A stretch of 64,000 bases of DNA. It comes from Aphanomyces cochlioides (taxonomy: Eukaryota; Oomycota; Saprolegniomycetes; Saprolegniales; Verrucalvaceae). Where the stretch lies: assembly GCA_019828595.1 (NCBI GenBank), contig JAHQRK010000001.1, positions 62,001 through 126,000 of the forward strand. Direction: 5' to 3'. Position numbers and translations under genes: made by a program. The notes under the pieces are model-generated. The model did not search any database. It was not told the DNA's origin and saw only the letters and a program-made list of their open reading frames with translations. Positions 23,284-34,178 of the stretch are shown here, piece after piece (positions within the stretch are counted from its first letter, which is position 1; each line of letters opens with the position of its first letter).

Positions 23284-24391
23284 CTACGTGTTCGAATTAA
23301 CATCTCTTGATGGATCTTCATCAGCAAAAAGGGGATCATTGAAACACAACAACATGTTGTGCAAAACTGCACATGACGTCAACAACTTCAGCGTCTTGTC
23401 CATGGTCTTTTCAGACATAACACCCTTGAGAATGTGCCAACGCTCCTTAAGTCTACCAAATGCACTCCACAACCATTCGAGAGCTAGATAGCATATAGTT
23501 GAAATACCTTTGTCTACTATTTAGTCGACCACCTTCCTCGTGAGTTAAAAAGGGGATCATTAACCACGGAAACAAGACGTATCCTGCATCGCCAATAATA
23601 CAACATCCTGGCGGGATAAGAGATCTAATCGAATTCCCAAATGACGACAACTTCCAAATTTTCTTGTCAGAAAAGGATCCAGGTCGGATATCAATACTCA
23701 TAAAAGCACCACGGTCATCCACAATAGCTTGAACATTGAGAGAAGGGTCCCCATGACGGTTGTAGAAGCCGTCAAAATCTTTAGGCCGTTGTATTTCAAC
23801 CAAAGTTCCATCAACAGCACCGACTATACCAGGTATTCCATTTTTTGACTTGAACCCCATTTCAATTTTCATCCATGCAGCCGAATTGCGTGGCAGATGA
23901 ATCCAAGTCTTTGCGTTTTGCGAAAGGACACCGCTGAAGACGTCGATAATGTCGACACACCAAGATTTAGACACGCCAAAAGCTCCAGCGACCTCCCGAT
24001 AACCACCAGCGGATCCCACAAAGTACAAAAATATAGCCACCTTTTTCTCAAACGAATGGTGCTTGTTGTTTTGATTAATCTTGTAATCTTTCATCAACTT
24101 GTTGAGATACCCACAGACCATACCAAACGTCCGCTGGTTGCATCGAAGGTTGTCCATAAACCAGTGATTGTACTTGGGGTCGTCATGCATCGCATCAAAA
24201 TCGACTTGGGTCACTGTAAGAAGGTTATACTTGGATGCTTTTTTGCCAGATCGGGTGGAAGACACGGCAATACATACACCGGCCATAGCCAAGGACACTG
24301 CAGGAAGCATTGAGCCAAACAACATGACTCTCAACGAACTCAAATCCACAAATGGAAACAAGGTTGCATCCCGACCATCGAATTTCGTCAC
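23284..24391 (-). pseudogene. PIF/Harbinger DDE transposase, C-terminal frameshift
   Basis: DDE_Tnp_4 type transposase of about 350 residues. Visible are an N-terminal hydrophobic stretch, an HTH-like section (EVAGAFGVSKSWC), the first Asp in IVGAVDGTLVEI and the second Asp in IIGDAGYVLFPWLM. After SSSRMVVECIW the frame stops at 23453, while FGRLKERW and the last helices, which carry the expected catalytic Glu region, continue in the next frame to 23284. Thus a base is missing or extra near 23460. The enzyme would cut at the TIRs; this copy is probably inactive. Confidence 0.88.
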
Positions 24392-24484
24392 TCATGTTTT
24401 TGTCCGGATAATAATCTCCGGTTATCGATATGATCGTGTTTATTTTTGATCCTGTTTGATCCTGCGTGCTTCCCGACCACGCTC

Positions 24485-25170
24485 TTAATGACACGGAGAA
24501 GTCTCCAATGAAGCCTTCTGGAATACCACCACACGTTCATCTTTATGGTGGAATTCAAAAAAATTTCAACTCAATTGAAGCTTTGCCTCAAATTGTACTT
24601 GATGGAATTTCCAAACTGCTTGAAGAGCAATGCGCTATGGCTGGCAACATTACAAAGGAAGTACTTGAATCAACACTAGCACGTGCATTAAACTGTTTAC
24701 ACCCTACAACTAGCCTGGAATCAACGTCACTCAACAGCTCTAGCTCAAGAACGTATGAAGCTTTCAGTTGGCGGGGTCGTTTTCATCATCTTCCTGAGTC
24801 ATTCATCTTTCCAAGTGTTGGTGTCTGTGCTGCATGGCATCTTTGGTGGTGTGGCAACGCGTCGCAACGCTGGTCTCCTCTTTGCCAAGCATCGTTTCAT
24901 GATTTTTCCTGTCGCACCGTCAGAAATACTTCCTATCAATGGAAATATGTCATGAAGAAAATGGTCAATCTCTTACAGGAGAGATCACACGATGTTCCAC
25001 GGGCTGGCTCGGACGGCGATGTCGTACAGAGGGCCTTTGATCAAGCCATCAAACTTCTTCAACTCGAAATCAAAACAACCAGAAAGAACAAACCACGTCG
25101 ACTTGAGCAAATGAAATTCTCAACAATAAGTCGCCTCCTACATGAGAATGAGATGTTACGTGATGCATAA
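24485..25170 (+). pseudogene. Crypton tyrosine recombinase, 3' part
   Basis: Continuation of the recombinase ORF after the Harbinger insertion, in frame with codon ctt at 21998-22000. It includes SGIPPHVHLYGGIQ, a coiled section, and a tail (GVCAAWHLWWCGN, RWSPLCQASFHDFS, WKYVMKKMV) of the kind found behind the catalytic domain in oomycete Cryptons. It ends with a basic region and stop at 25170. Evidence for a single ancestral gene is frame continuity plus domain order. Confidence 0.8.
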
Positions 25171-26299
25171 CACAGAAGTTAAACCTTGTTTCTTGTCGTA
25201 ATAAAGGATTCATGCTTTTTCTTTGTTGTCTTGATATGTCCTTGTCGAAACAAGAGCGTCTTGACTTGCGTCGTGTGCGCATGGCCGAACACACAATGCA
25301 AAACCATTTCCATTTGGTCTTTTTCATCCAATCATTCAACGTCAAAATAGGTGATTCTCCCTGCATTACGATTTCCAGAGACTGCTGAGTCATTTTGTAT
25401 GGAAATCACACTTGTCACACCACATACAAATATCATAAAAGGCTGTTCTAAGTCCATGCCACGCCAGTGAGATCCTAAACAACGGTAGTGCATTAGTCTA
25501 ATGCGCCTATGATGTATGCCTTGTTTTCTCAGCTCAGGAGCGCCGCGCTTCGCGCGGCGCAGCTTTTTATCGTTTCCGCTTCTACCACAGAAATGCGGCG
25601 TCTCAACCATAGAGTTCCTGATATTTTAACACTGCGATTTCTTTAATCATTTAGTTCAGACAACATGTTCCTTTCCGTGTTGAAATACGGGGTTGTTCAT
25701 TAGTTTAGAGAGAGCTGTATCAGGCGCACGATTCGTAGTCAGCTTTGCTAGCGCTTGTTTAAAGCAAATACTCGTCATACGCGCACGAAATTGTTGTTGT
25801 GTGCTAACCTTTCTTATCCTGGCCTAGTAATCTATCACAGCACTGATGTTTGTGAAGGACGTCGGAGCAGAAAATCGGCTAAGATAATTCATTCTACTAG
25901 TATTCTCCAAAAAATAGTGACCACACGACTTCATAGCCGCAAAATCTTGACAAAAACGATCCCCACACGTGTGCATCATGTACTCTCTATGTGATGCAGC
26001 TCATTAGAAATCCTACAGAACGATATTCAAATAACTTCTTTCCATCTCAAGAGGGACTAGAGACTTTGGGAATTTTCTTAATTTTAACCAGTAGAAACTG
26101 GTGTGATCCACAGTGTGATATCTTGTCGAAACGGTCATGATACGGGGGCGTGAAGAAGAACATGTCCGTTCTCGGTCGCAATCACTTGGGTTGCATAGGA
26201 GGGCTTTTCTCGATTATCCTTCACAAGAATTAAAAGCTCGGCCTTCGTCAATGACATATTGGCGGCAATTCCACGTTCAGACAACCATTGAAAAATTTC
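25171..26299. other. Non-coding region downstream of Crypton
   Basis: Short ORFs on the minus strand show no recognisable domain. A perfect hairpin of 9 bp with a 3-nt loop (gcgccgcgc-ttc-gcgcggcgc) lies at about 25543-25563, GC-rich within AT-rich sequence. No gene is supported. Confidence 0.5.
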
Positions 26300-26430
26300 T
26301 GACATTCAAGATGCAGTGAGATTGTTCAAGCTTCGGTACTTTGTTGTGCTGACGAATGTCGCCCTGAGCTTAATCTGACCGAGTAGTTAGGGTTCTTTCA
26401 CGATGAAAAGCGTCGACTCTCAACAGCATT
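26300..26430 (+). repeat. Dispersed lyase-associated repeat, copy 4
   Basis: Shares 'caagatgcagtgagattgt', 'cttcggtactttgttgt', 'gagcttaatctgaccgag' and the 'gcgtcgactctcaacagc' block with the copies at 7.1, 9.6 and 16.2 kb. It lies downstream of the isolated lyase gene. Confidence 0.75.
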
Positions 26431-26622
26431 GACTATGTTCAAAGTGGACGGACGTGAGTTGGAATAAACGCGCTTGACGACGATTCACTCACTGTTTTGC
26501 ACCCAAAAGCGACAAGTCTGCTCCTACCAGGAGGCGGTATTACTCATGGCATTTACCCCTGAGCAGATTCATGCACTAAAAATCAACTGAGATAAAAATG
26601 CACATACAAATTATTAACTCAT

Positions 26623-27798
26623 TTAGAGATTGCCAATCCCAAAGTTTGCCGTCGATTTCGTGAGCTTCGCTGCAGCCTTTGGCGTATACGCGGTCGCGAT
26701 GCCGTTCATGTGGCTTGGCACGTTGTTCTCATTCGTGTTGACAAAGGCGCCACTCGATTGAAAGGCGTCTGGCACACACGCACGCTTCAAAGGTGACGAG
26801 CACGATCCCTTGTTGGCACTCGTCGTCGACATGACATTGACAGCCTTGCAGACCAAGTTTGGCAGGAACGTGTCTTCAAAGTAGTTGCCTTCCGACAGCG
26901 CATACGTCCCATTCGAGCCCTCGAAGGAATGCTGCGAGTTGTTCAACCAGTGGTTGTTGGCGATGTGCACGAACACATTGGAGCCACTCATCTTGGGGGA
27001 ACGACCCGACGTGTGGTGCACGAGGTTGTTGACAAAGCTCATCTTGACATGGTCGTGGAGAAGGAACGTCCAGTAGTGGCGGCCATCGCAGGACTCGGAC
27101 CAGTTGGTTTGGCCGTCGAACTCCGAGTTGGACACCGTGAGGCTTTCGACGCCGCCAGTATTGACGGCGAGCATTTGACGACCCACGAGCGACACTTTGA
27201 CGTGGTCGATCCAGATCTTCTTCATGGCACGGTTGTTGATGCCTTGGATGTAGAACGCATCGCCACCCCAGACGTATTGAGGGTTCAAGTTGGTGATGTG
27301 GATGTTTTGGATGATGATGTTGTCTCCCAAGAGCCAGAGACCCTTACCGATGATGACACCCTTGAGACCTTCGCCACGGAGCGTCTTGTTGGAGGCGACA
27401 ACGAGTCGGCTCTTGACAGCAGCATTGTCATACGTGACTGAAACGGGAATTCCTCCCTGTCCGCATCCGCCAGTATTGATCATGTCTCCGTTTCGGAGAA
27501 TCGTGTCTTGGCTCATGAAGCCATTGTGCTTGGCAAGGCATTGCTGACTGAATAGGGCCCGGCATCCCTTCTCTGTCGTGAACTTTTCAGTGCCACGGAA
27601 GTCGAAGGATTTGTTCAAGACGACCACGCGAGGCGTTGAGTCACTCAAGTAAGACTTGAGTTGATCGATGGTCGTGGGGTACACAGGGGCGGCAGAGCCA
27701 CCGCCAGTAACACCAGCGGCGAGACCAGGCGCAGTGGCCCCAAGAACCGACTCGGTGGCCACGGTGAAAATGACTGCGACGAAGGCAAAGATCTTCAT
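26623..27798 (-). CDS. Secreted pectin lyase (PL1 family), copy D
   Basis: A separate paralogue of 391 aa from MKIFAFVAV; the ORF extends 66 codons upstream but that extension would hide the signal peptide. Motifs: signal peptide 1-20, [30 protein letters not shown] (a Cys arrangement unlike the other copies), [47 protein letters not shown] and end GIGNL. Predicted secreted pectin lyase. It is more diverged than the palindrome genes and probably escapes their homogenisation. Intronless. Confidence 0.93.
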   Translation of the reverse strand: MKIFAFVAVIFTVATESVLGATAPGLAAGVTGGGSAAPVYPTTIDQLKSYLSDSTPRVVVLNKSFDFRGTEKFTTEKGCRALFSQQCLAKHNGFMSQDTILRNGDMINTGGCGQGGIPVSVTYDNAAVKSRLVVASNKTLRGEGLKGVIIGKGLWLLGDNIIIQNIHITNLNPQYVWGGDAFYIQGINNRAMKKIWIDHVKVSLVGRQMLAVNTGGVESLTVSNSEFDGQTNWSESCDGRHYWTFLLHDHVKMSFVNNLVHHTSGRSPKMSGSNVFVHIANNHWLNNSQHSFEGSNGTYALSEGNYFEDTFLPNLVCKAVNVMSTTSANKGSCSSPLKRACVPDAFQSSGAFVNTNENNVPSHMNGIATAYTPKAAAKLTKSTANFGIGNL

Positions 27799-28731
27799 GG
27801 GAAGGATGGGAGGATGCGATGAGAAGAGGGCGAATTGGAAAATGATCGTTGGTGTAGTCGACAACATGCCAGAGAGAACCCACGTGTGTACTCCATGTTG
27901 CCAATCGCAAGTGGAAAGGCAGGACAGCAAAATCCACTTGGAGGGTTTTCGATCATGGATGTTCCATTTGATACCCAAAGTCCTGAATGGGTGCATTAGT
28001 AATTGTCATATCTCCCACAGTCAGACGACAAACAACTGCAGATCTTCACGTGGGCGATGGACATCCGGTCATTGTGAGGGAAGAATCCTTTACAGGTCAG
28101 GTCGGGTCAGGTCACGGGTGCAGGTCACAGGTTTTTATTGGTTTTTCTCATGGTTTTATTCAAATTTCTGATCAGATTTTAGGTTTTTCTCATTCGAGCA
28201 GCAATTGCGAAGCCTTAAACTGCGCGGACGACGTCAGACATCCGCCCAGAAATTTTTTCACTCGACCTCCGCTTCGCTGCGGTGAGCGCAATTTTCTGCA
28301 GGCGGATGACTCGGAGGAGGGAGTCCGCACCAAAAAGGGGTTTCTTTATATTTTCTCTCATCGGGTAAGGCGGCAGGTAGGCCGTAAGGCCGTGCCGCCA
28401 CCCTGATGTGGCCTGCTAGAGAATGACAAAGTATGGCGCTTTAACTCTTCCTGGTGATGGAGATATGTTCAAACTTTGTAGTGTGACCCAAAAGTCTGAC
28501 CTGACCCGGATATGACATGTTTCGGACAGTACCATTGTGACTCACAATGGTAGTGTCAGAACTCACAATTTGTGAGTTCTTAGCATAAAACAGGACGGGT
28601 TTTCTCGAAGTCAATGAGAAATGTCGACGATCTCGTACATACACAAGCCAACCATGTCTGCAACGTACTTGTTCTAGCTCTTGTTCTTCGCTTGATTTCC
28701 AGGCTGTTTTGGTTCACTACTGTGATTCGTG
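27799..28731. other. Upstream region of copy D with short repeats
   Basis: Contains the copy D promoter interval. About 28095-28130 has short 'ggtcaggtcgggtcaggtcac' repeats; 28255-28300 has a GC-rich motif 'cgcttcgctgcggtgagcgc' similar to one at 11500. No gene is supported. Confidence 0.5.
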
Positions 28732-28975
28732 ACACAAACTGAGTGCATCGGATTACACAAGAGTGGATAATAATATTATTTCGGGGTACACAAGAGTGGA
28801 TAATAATATTATCCACTCTTGTGTAATCCGATGCACTCAGTTTGTGTAGCATGGTCACTACTAGTATTTATATTATAAATACTAGTAGTGACCATATTTA
28901 TATTATAAATACTAGTAGTGACCATGCTACACAAACTGAGTTATATTATAAATACTAGTAGTGACCATGCTACAG
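28732..28975. repeat. Nested palindromes with repeated arms
   Basis: A near-perfect inverted repeat with arms of about 45 bp runs from acacaaactgag at 28732 to ctcagtttgtgt at about 28847; inside, an 'acaagagtggataataatatta' block is duplicated. It abuts a 45-bp palindrome centred in atttatattataaat (about 28851-28895). The half-palindrome 'tattataaatactagtagtgaccat' then recurs twice and an acacaaactgag block returns at about 28929. The DNA could extrude cruciforms. Confidence 0.9.
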
Positions 28976-29246
28976 CGACTTCATTATAACTGGGTTGTAA
29001 GACACTGAGTCGTGTCATATGACGATATGTACGAGTACACGTAGTAGTGTAATGCTTTGCAAGAAGTTTCAGCATAGTTTTGCACTGTCCTTCATTTTGA
29101 ATGCATGCCCAAGATTCTCTCTAAAATATCAAATTGATTATATTTACTGCGCAAGGGGTATACGCTCTGGAGTAAACAAGGGAATATTTCAACAAGTTGT
29201 TCATCGTGGAGAACACCCACGCCTTGGACTTCAAGAAGCAATCAAC

Positions 29247-29359
29247 TTCATAAAGTGGAATACACATCGAGTCACCCACGTCGTGCTCTTACATGAATGC
29301 ATGAGCCATTACAGTAAGAGCACGACGTGGGTGACTCGATGTGTATTCCACTTTATGAA
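29247..29359. repeat. Perfect 46-bp hairpin with 21-nt loop
   Basis: Arms 29247-29292 and 29314-29359 are exact inverse complements, starting ttcataaagtggaatac and ending gtattccactttatgaa. A transcript would fold into a long perfect stem. A 143-codon ORF (29019-29450) crosses it but resembles no family I know, so I do not call it a gene. Confidence 0.9.
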
Positions 29360-29768
29360 ATGGGTAAATCTCACGTTCGTGCCACCGCACCCATACTTTA
29401 TCAAGACCGTGCCATTCTTGATACAGCTTGGACCTACTTCGTGCCACTAGATACAATTGGTTGATAATTAACCAATGAAATGCGTTATGTTTAGAAACGT
29501 CCCAAACGAGTGTTTGATAAGAGACATTAAATAGTGTTAAGATAAAGTCAAGTTTGAAAAGATTGAAATAGTGTGAAGTTAGATGAAAATGTTTGGTTTT
29601 CCAAATCACTATGTTTTGACATTTGCTTGTTATGTTCTGACACATTGTATATCTAACGTTATGGATACTGAGTGTATCACGAAACTGTGATCATCATTCC
29701 TATTTTTGGCTCTACTTTGTCAAGACATGTTACAAACATTCTCATATTTATGAAATTTTCACGAAATT

Positions 29769-32627
29769 TTAACCATCACTCTCGACAATGAAAGTCTCGT
29801 CCAAAGACGAGATTATATGTTCGGGGTCCCCCGGAGGGAGGGTTGCGGTTCTCCGCAACCCCATGGTGCTTGCATGCCTTTCAGGTGTTGCGTGATCGTT
29901 GCTTGGAATGGCATGGTTCCAGCCTTTGACTCCGTCTTGCTGTTCACCACTCTGTAGTCGTTGGTCAATCCTAAAATGCTTCAATACATCTTCGTCTGTC
30001 CATTTGTCAGCTGTCTTCAACGCCATGCGTCCGTCCGGCTTCATGACTGGATTCACTGGCTGCACCAAGCCGATTGCTGGTTGCGCTTGATGACTCCAGC
30101 ATCCACAAGCTCTTGTGCAAACAGGGTAAGGAAGCGTTCTTCCAACGGGTTGTTCTTCCTTCCTTTGCACCAATATAGCACGCATCCTTCCTTGGGTGTC
30201 ACCTGCAAAGGCTTGACCTTCGCCGTGGGATCTGACCCATTGAACTTGAGTCGCCAGATGTCGAATTCAACCAGCACGCTCCACAACTTGACCGCATGTT
30301 GTTCTGGAAAGCCGTTTTTTACCGCGCTTTCTACCATTTCTTGCATCGCTTTTTGTAGCTCGTTTTTCGCAGTCGGAAGTAGCTGTGTTGAATAAATCTT
30401 CGTCGATCTTACTCTTCTGTTCTTTCTTGAGCGAGACGCATGAATACCGACGTCACGGTCGGCTGGACCGGACATACGCGTTTCATTGTCTTCGCTCCCT
30501 CGGCAGCTGGTCGACAACTGCGAACCCAAAGGACCAGCGTCAGACTCAGCGCCAAGATTGTCTTCATCCGCTTCTCGCTGCTGCATGGCGACTTGCTCTA
30601 ACCACCGATCGATGTCTTAGCCGATGGACTTGAGTGTGTCGTGGGAAGCCAAAAATTCGTCGCCTTCGTCAACGATGTAGCAGATCCGTCGTCCAGGAAC
30701 TTTGACCGCTCCAGCAGCTGTCTGTAGTCGCAGGTTGAGCTCAACATAGGACTTCGTTTCAAACGGCATGTCGTTGCACGCTGTTCCATGGATCGGCTCA
30801 ACCAAGTCGATTACCTGCACGTTTGGTCGTTCCTTCAGGAGTGCGTCGACCATCTTCCTTGGGATGATATTTTGGTCCGCTCCTGTGTCTGGACAATACG
30901 GTACTTTGAGCGCGTCTTCCAAAGTGATCCAGCGCTCTTCTTCTGTGCAGTCCTGCATTGCAGCGGCTCTTGCCTTTCGCCGAGCACGCCGCGCCGCCGA
31001 ACCGTTCTTCTTTTTGTTCTTCTTGAATGGCTTTATCGCATTCTTTCCTTTCCTGAATCCGCGATTCTGAGTGTTGGGACTTGCTTCCTTGCAGTCGGCA
31101 GCCTTGTGTCCCGGCCGGCGACAGACAAAACATAATTTCTGTGCTTGTTGGTCGTACCCAGGCGCACCACTATTCGCTTCGTGTTTCACTTCTCGCGCAG
31201 GACTAGGACCTCGACTCATCGCTTGGTTCTGCTGTGTGTTTTCCAGCACGCGTCGATACTCTTCAGCGCGCTCTTTCTGTTCTTGATTGAATCGAAACAG
31301 ATCGTTGGCTTTAGCTTTCGCTCGCTCGCTTCCTTCGCCAACCAAACAGCGTTCAAAACCCCAACCATGTGTCGTAGGCTTGTCGAAGTGAACTTTTACA
31401 GGAGACTTCCGCCGCCGCTTGACGTCGCCGTTCGTCCATCCCATCGGAGGACTGCGCTTCTTCTTCTCCATCTGTTCCTGTTGTTGGATGAGTCGGTCGG
31501 ACGCTTCTATGCGCTCCATGTGCAACTTGAGAAGTTTCGCAAAGGCTGCAATTGAGTCGATCGGTTCTCGCTTGAGCTCAAATCGCACCAGGTTTGACAG
31601 GCCAGGTGGGTCAATGCGATAGACGACGGCCTTGGGAAACATCTTGAGGCTTCCTCTCACACTCAGATCCTGTCGCAAAGCATATTTGTCGATCACATCG
31701 TTTACCTGTTTCATGAATTGACCAAGGCGACTGGCCACCGAGCCTTGAGCGGGCATGCGCAGTCCCTTGCAGTAGTTGTCTAGATTAGTTTCCGTAATTC
31801 CAAATGAATGTGTTGGTGTGTTGAGAATCTCGTCGATTTTCCTCTTGAGTCCTTCTTCATCGACTTCTTCGAACCACACGCATTCACACATAGCGCGTAG
31901 CAGGTCAGGATCACAAGATTGTAGGTATCCCATCTTTCGGTCCAGTGCACGCGCTCCATGATGCTTGGCCAGCTCGTCCAGCTGCCGTTCATATTCCTTT
32001 CGCGCCTTTTTCCATTCTACAAGGAATTCACGGTCGAAGTCAGTGATTCGCGGGTGCTTGATGTTGGCAACAATGACCGCAACACTCTGTCTCTCTTCTC
32101 GGATTCTTCTTGATAGCCGATTCGAGTCCGCCTTGTCCTTCCGCCTTTTAGCCGCTTTGATCTCTCGCTTTTTTCGTTCCTTGCGGACGCTTTTGTCGAA
32201 TTCCTGTTCGTCTTCATCGAGTTGACTGTCTGTCGACACGTCTGAGCCTTCAGGAGGTTCGTAGTCTGGGCGCACTGTGCTTTTCTTCCATGTGTTCGCG
32301 CTTCTTCCGACGTTTTTCGCGTTCCTCAAGCATTCTCGCTGTCTTGTCGTCAGCAAGTCGGTCGGGGCTGTCTTCTTGAATGTATTTTTTGCCAAGCGCG
32401 TCTCGCACAATCCGCTGTCCATCGCGGCAGGAGACTTGCTCACTATCCAGACCGTCATCGCCTTTTGGCGAGACAGTCCCGGATGTGCTCATCTCAGGTA
32501 AAATTTCCAACTGTGGCTCTCCTTCAACTGGGCTTGCTTCTGGCATATCCGTATCTGGAGAGTAGTCAACTGGGGGCCTTATATCCGAACGGTCGTCACG
32601 CACAGCCTCTTCGTCTGAACGATCCAT
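29769..32627 (-). pseudogene. gypsy gag-protease-partial RT, multiple disruptions
   Basis: Gag starts near 32627 and shifts frame near 32275 into a 613-codon ORF (30617-32458). This has a basic region with coiled-coil potential, a CCHC zinc knuckle (CFVCRRPGHKAADC, about 31090-31135) and an aspartic protease site (PDTGADQNIIP, about 30860-30895). A TAA at 30617-30619 interrupts an otherwise open frame between SIG and DIDRWLEQ, so it is either a nonsense mutation or a readthrough point between Gag-Pro and Pol. The pol linker runs on to SAWCS, where one base is missing near 30055; the RT start (NPVMKPDGR, LKTAD) follows in another frame and decays by 29770. Confidence 0.82.
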
Positions 32628-32659
32628 ATCCGGAAAGTGTTGTGTTCACACACACACAA

Positions 32660-32992
32660 CTAAAGTTAACTTTGTAGTATGTTCCGCGAAGCCGCCGCCA
32701 AAAACAACCAAATGGGGGATTGCCGCCTCCCGTGAACACGCAATTGATTGACTTGCGCAGTAGGCCGCAGTTAAAGAACTAACTACTTTAATCCAATATT
32801 CACTTGAACGTCTTTTCCTTCTATCTTGAGTGCGTCGGTTCAATGGTGACCCTTCATCTTGAAACCGGCGCACTTCATCTTGAAACTCCTTCGTCGCTTC
32901 AACTGCGGTTCACGTTCGGCAACACCCGGCTGTCTCGAGGACGACCCTGTGATGCGGCTGGACATGGCTTAACCACGTCACAGCACACATCA
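32660..32992 (-). repeat. Putative 5' LTR and leader of the minus-strand gypsy
   Basis: On the minus strand the segment begins TGATGTGTGCTGTGACG exactly where homology to the STAND gene stops (32993). It includes a short direct repeat 'cttcatcttgaaac' and ends before gag in a CA dinucleotide run. The inner LTR border and the primer-binding site are not resolved. Confidence 0.5.
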
Positions 32993-33135
32993 ATAATGCT
33001 GTGTCACTTCTAATTCATCACCCATTTTGAGCTTTTTCTCGAGATGGCCCATGCGTTGGTGGCAATTGAGTTGCCCCAGCATGTGATTACTCCACTCATA
33101 CAGAGTGAGGGCTTTGTAAAGTCGGCATGAGCATA

Positions 33136-33759
33136 CAGTATATTCTCGCTTAATCTCGGTTCTTGTTCAAATGTGAAATGGCGAAGACAAGAGAGAAACG
33201 AAGATTGGCGGTCATGCGGATAACCTATTCCAATTATACGTACGACTTGCTGTCTTCATTCTTGCACCAGTCAAGCCTATGCGAGATCGAAGAGAGGCGT
33301 GACAGCTAACAACGATTGCCATGTGCCAGCGAAGAAATGGCCGCTGGATGACAAGACATGAATGAAAGTACGCGAAATCGAAGCAATAAAGCAGTCGAAA
33401 GCTAGCTCAGGGCAGCAGACTGTCATTCATGATTTCTTTTGAAGTTGTTAGTTGATTCAAGGGAAAATGTCAAACGGTGTATAATTTATCAAAATATTGA
33501 CAAATTGAGTATAATGTTTGCAAAATGTGTATAACGTCCATCACTCATTTGCCATTTGGTGAAAGCCACCATAATGAACACCCTATTACTCAGAGTGCTT
33601 GTTTTAGCCTAGCTCTAATTTACACATTTTTGATAATATTTTGATAAATTATACACCTTTTGACATTTACCCTCAGTTCAATAAAAGAATTCACCGAAAA
33701 TAGCGAAGTCAAGAGAAAATCGAATGTCGGAGAAAGCGAAAATTAGCGAGAATATACTG
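33136..33759. mobile_element. Tc1/mariner-type MITE with TA duplication
   Basis: Inserted in the STAND duplicate: TA precedes CAGTATATTCTCGCT and the other end reads AGCGAGAATATACTG followed by TA. CAGT ends and TA target sites are typical of Tc1/mariner. No transposase is present. It contains a second inverted repeat element. Confidence 0.85.
33461..33672. repeat. Inner foldback repeat inside the MITE
   Basis: Arms gggaaaatgtcaaacggtg and, inverted, gggtaaatgtcaaaaggtg extend for about 37 bp each and include tataatttatcaaaatatt. The element looks like a MITE nested in the larger MITE; I could not assign a target duplication. Confidence 0.75.
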
Positions 33760-34178
33760 TACCCTGACGAGACGCAACCATGCCAGAACCAGTAAGAGTT
33801 GCTGCTTGTCCGGCTTTGTGTTCGCCAGCGCGGTGAAGTTGAGAGAGCACTCTTGAATTGTGCTTTAGCTTCATCAAGCTTGTTTTCTTGCCCCAGAAGT
33901 GTAGCCCACAACTTGGTTAAATTGGCTTCGGCAATTTTGACGCCATTCGCCTTAGCGACTTTGAGTCCAATAATCACTGCTCGACAAGCCCCTTCATGTC
34001 GACCGGCTAGGAAAAGCGTGTGAGCAAAATAGCATGCAAGGGAAGACATAGCGGCGGCCCACTTGGAGTGTTTCTTCTTTTTCCCTGCAAGAATTTGTAT
34101 GAGCGCTTTGAAGACATTGATTGAACCAATCACCAACGGAGAACACAGTCTCAGTGGAGAACTTTCCAAGAGGAAAAC

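Larger units (their letters stand above)
22002..24484. mobile_element. PIF/Harbinger DNA transposon with TTA target duplication
   Basis: Terminal inverted repeats begin GAGGCTGGTCGG at 22002 and, read inward from 24484, GAGCGTGGTCGGG; both continue with AAGCAC and GATCAAACAGGA, about 35 bp in total. TTA flanks both sides (21999-22001 and 24485-24487), the expected PIF/Harbinger TWA duplication. Inside are a Myb/SANT-like ORF on the plus strand and a DDE transposase on the minus strand, converging. Both ORFs carry frameshifts. It sits inside the Crypton. Confidence 0.93.
20787..25170 (+). mobile_element. Crypton (tyrosine recombinase transposon), split by Harbinger
   Basis: Recombinase coding sequence is found on both sides of the Harbinger element at 22002-24484. 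Removing that element with one TTA target copy joins the two parts in the same reading frame. Cryptons lack terminal inverted repeats, so the outer ends are only approximate and set to coding evidence. Confidence 0.85.
29769..32992 (-). mobile_element. Ty3/gypsy retrotransposon, minus strand, truncated in RT
   Basis: On the minus strand: putative 5' LTR, gag, CCHC knuckle, aspartic protease, then only the beginning of reverse transcriptase before the sequence is lost near 29770. RNase H, integrase and the 3' LTR are absent. The left edge at 32992 adjoins sequence homologous to the STAND gene, so the element landed in or beside that duplicate. Confidence 0.82.
32993..34083 (-). pseudogene. Partial duplicate of CHAT-STAND-TPR gene (TPR part)
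   Basis: Two blocks, 32993-33134 and about 33762-34083, match the 3' part of the gene at 41440-44616 (its 41691-42170 segment) at high but incomplete identity. On the minus strand it encodes the KKKHSKWAAA-type start of the TPR region and the HTLFLAGRHEGACRAV repeat. A MITE interrupts it. The CHAT and NB-ARC parts are absent, so no functional product is expected. Confidence 0.88.

Noticed and set aside
25540..25570. Perfect GC hairpin considered as a second Helitron 3' end
   Set aside because: No CTRR follows within the expected distance, and no Helitron coding sequence lies upstream.
29019..29450. 143-codon ORF through the perfect hairpin
   Set aside because: Its coding sequence includes both hairpin arms, which yields unrelated peptide stretches; no family resemblance.
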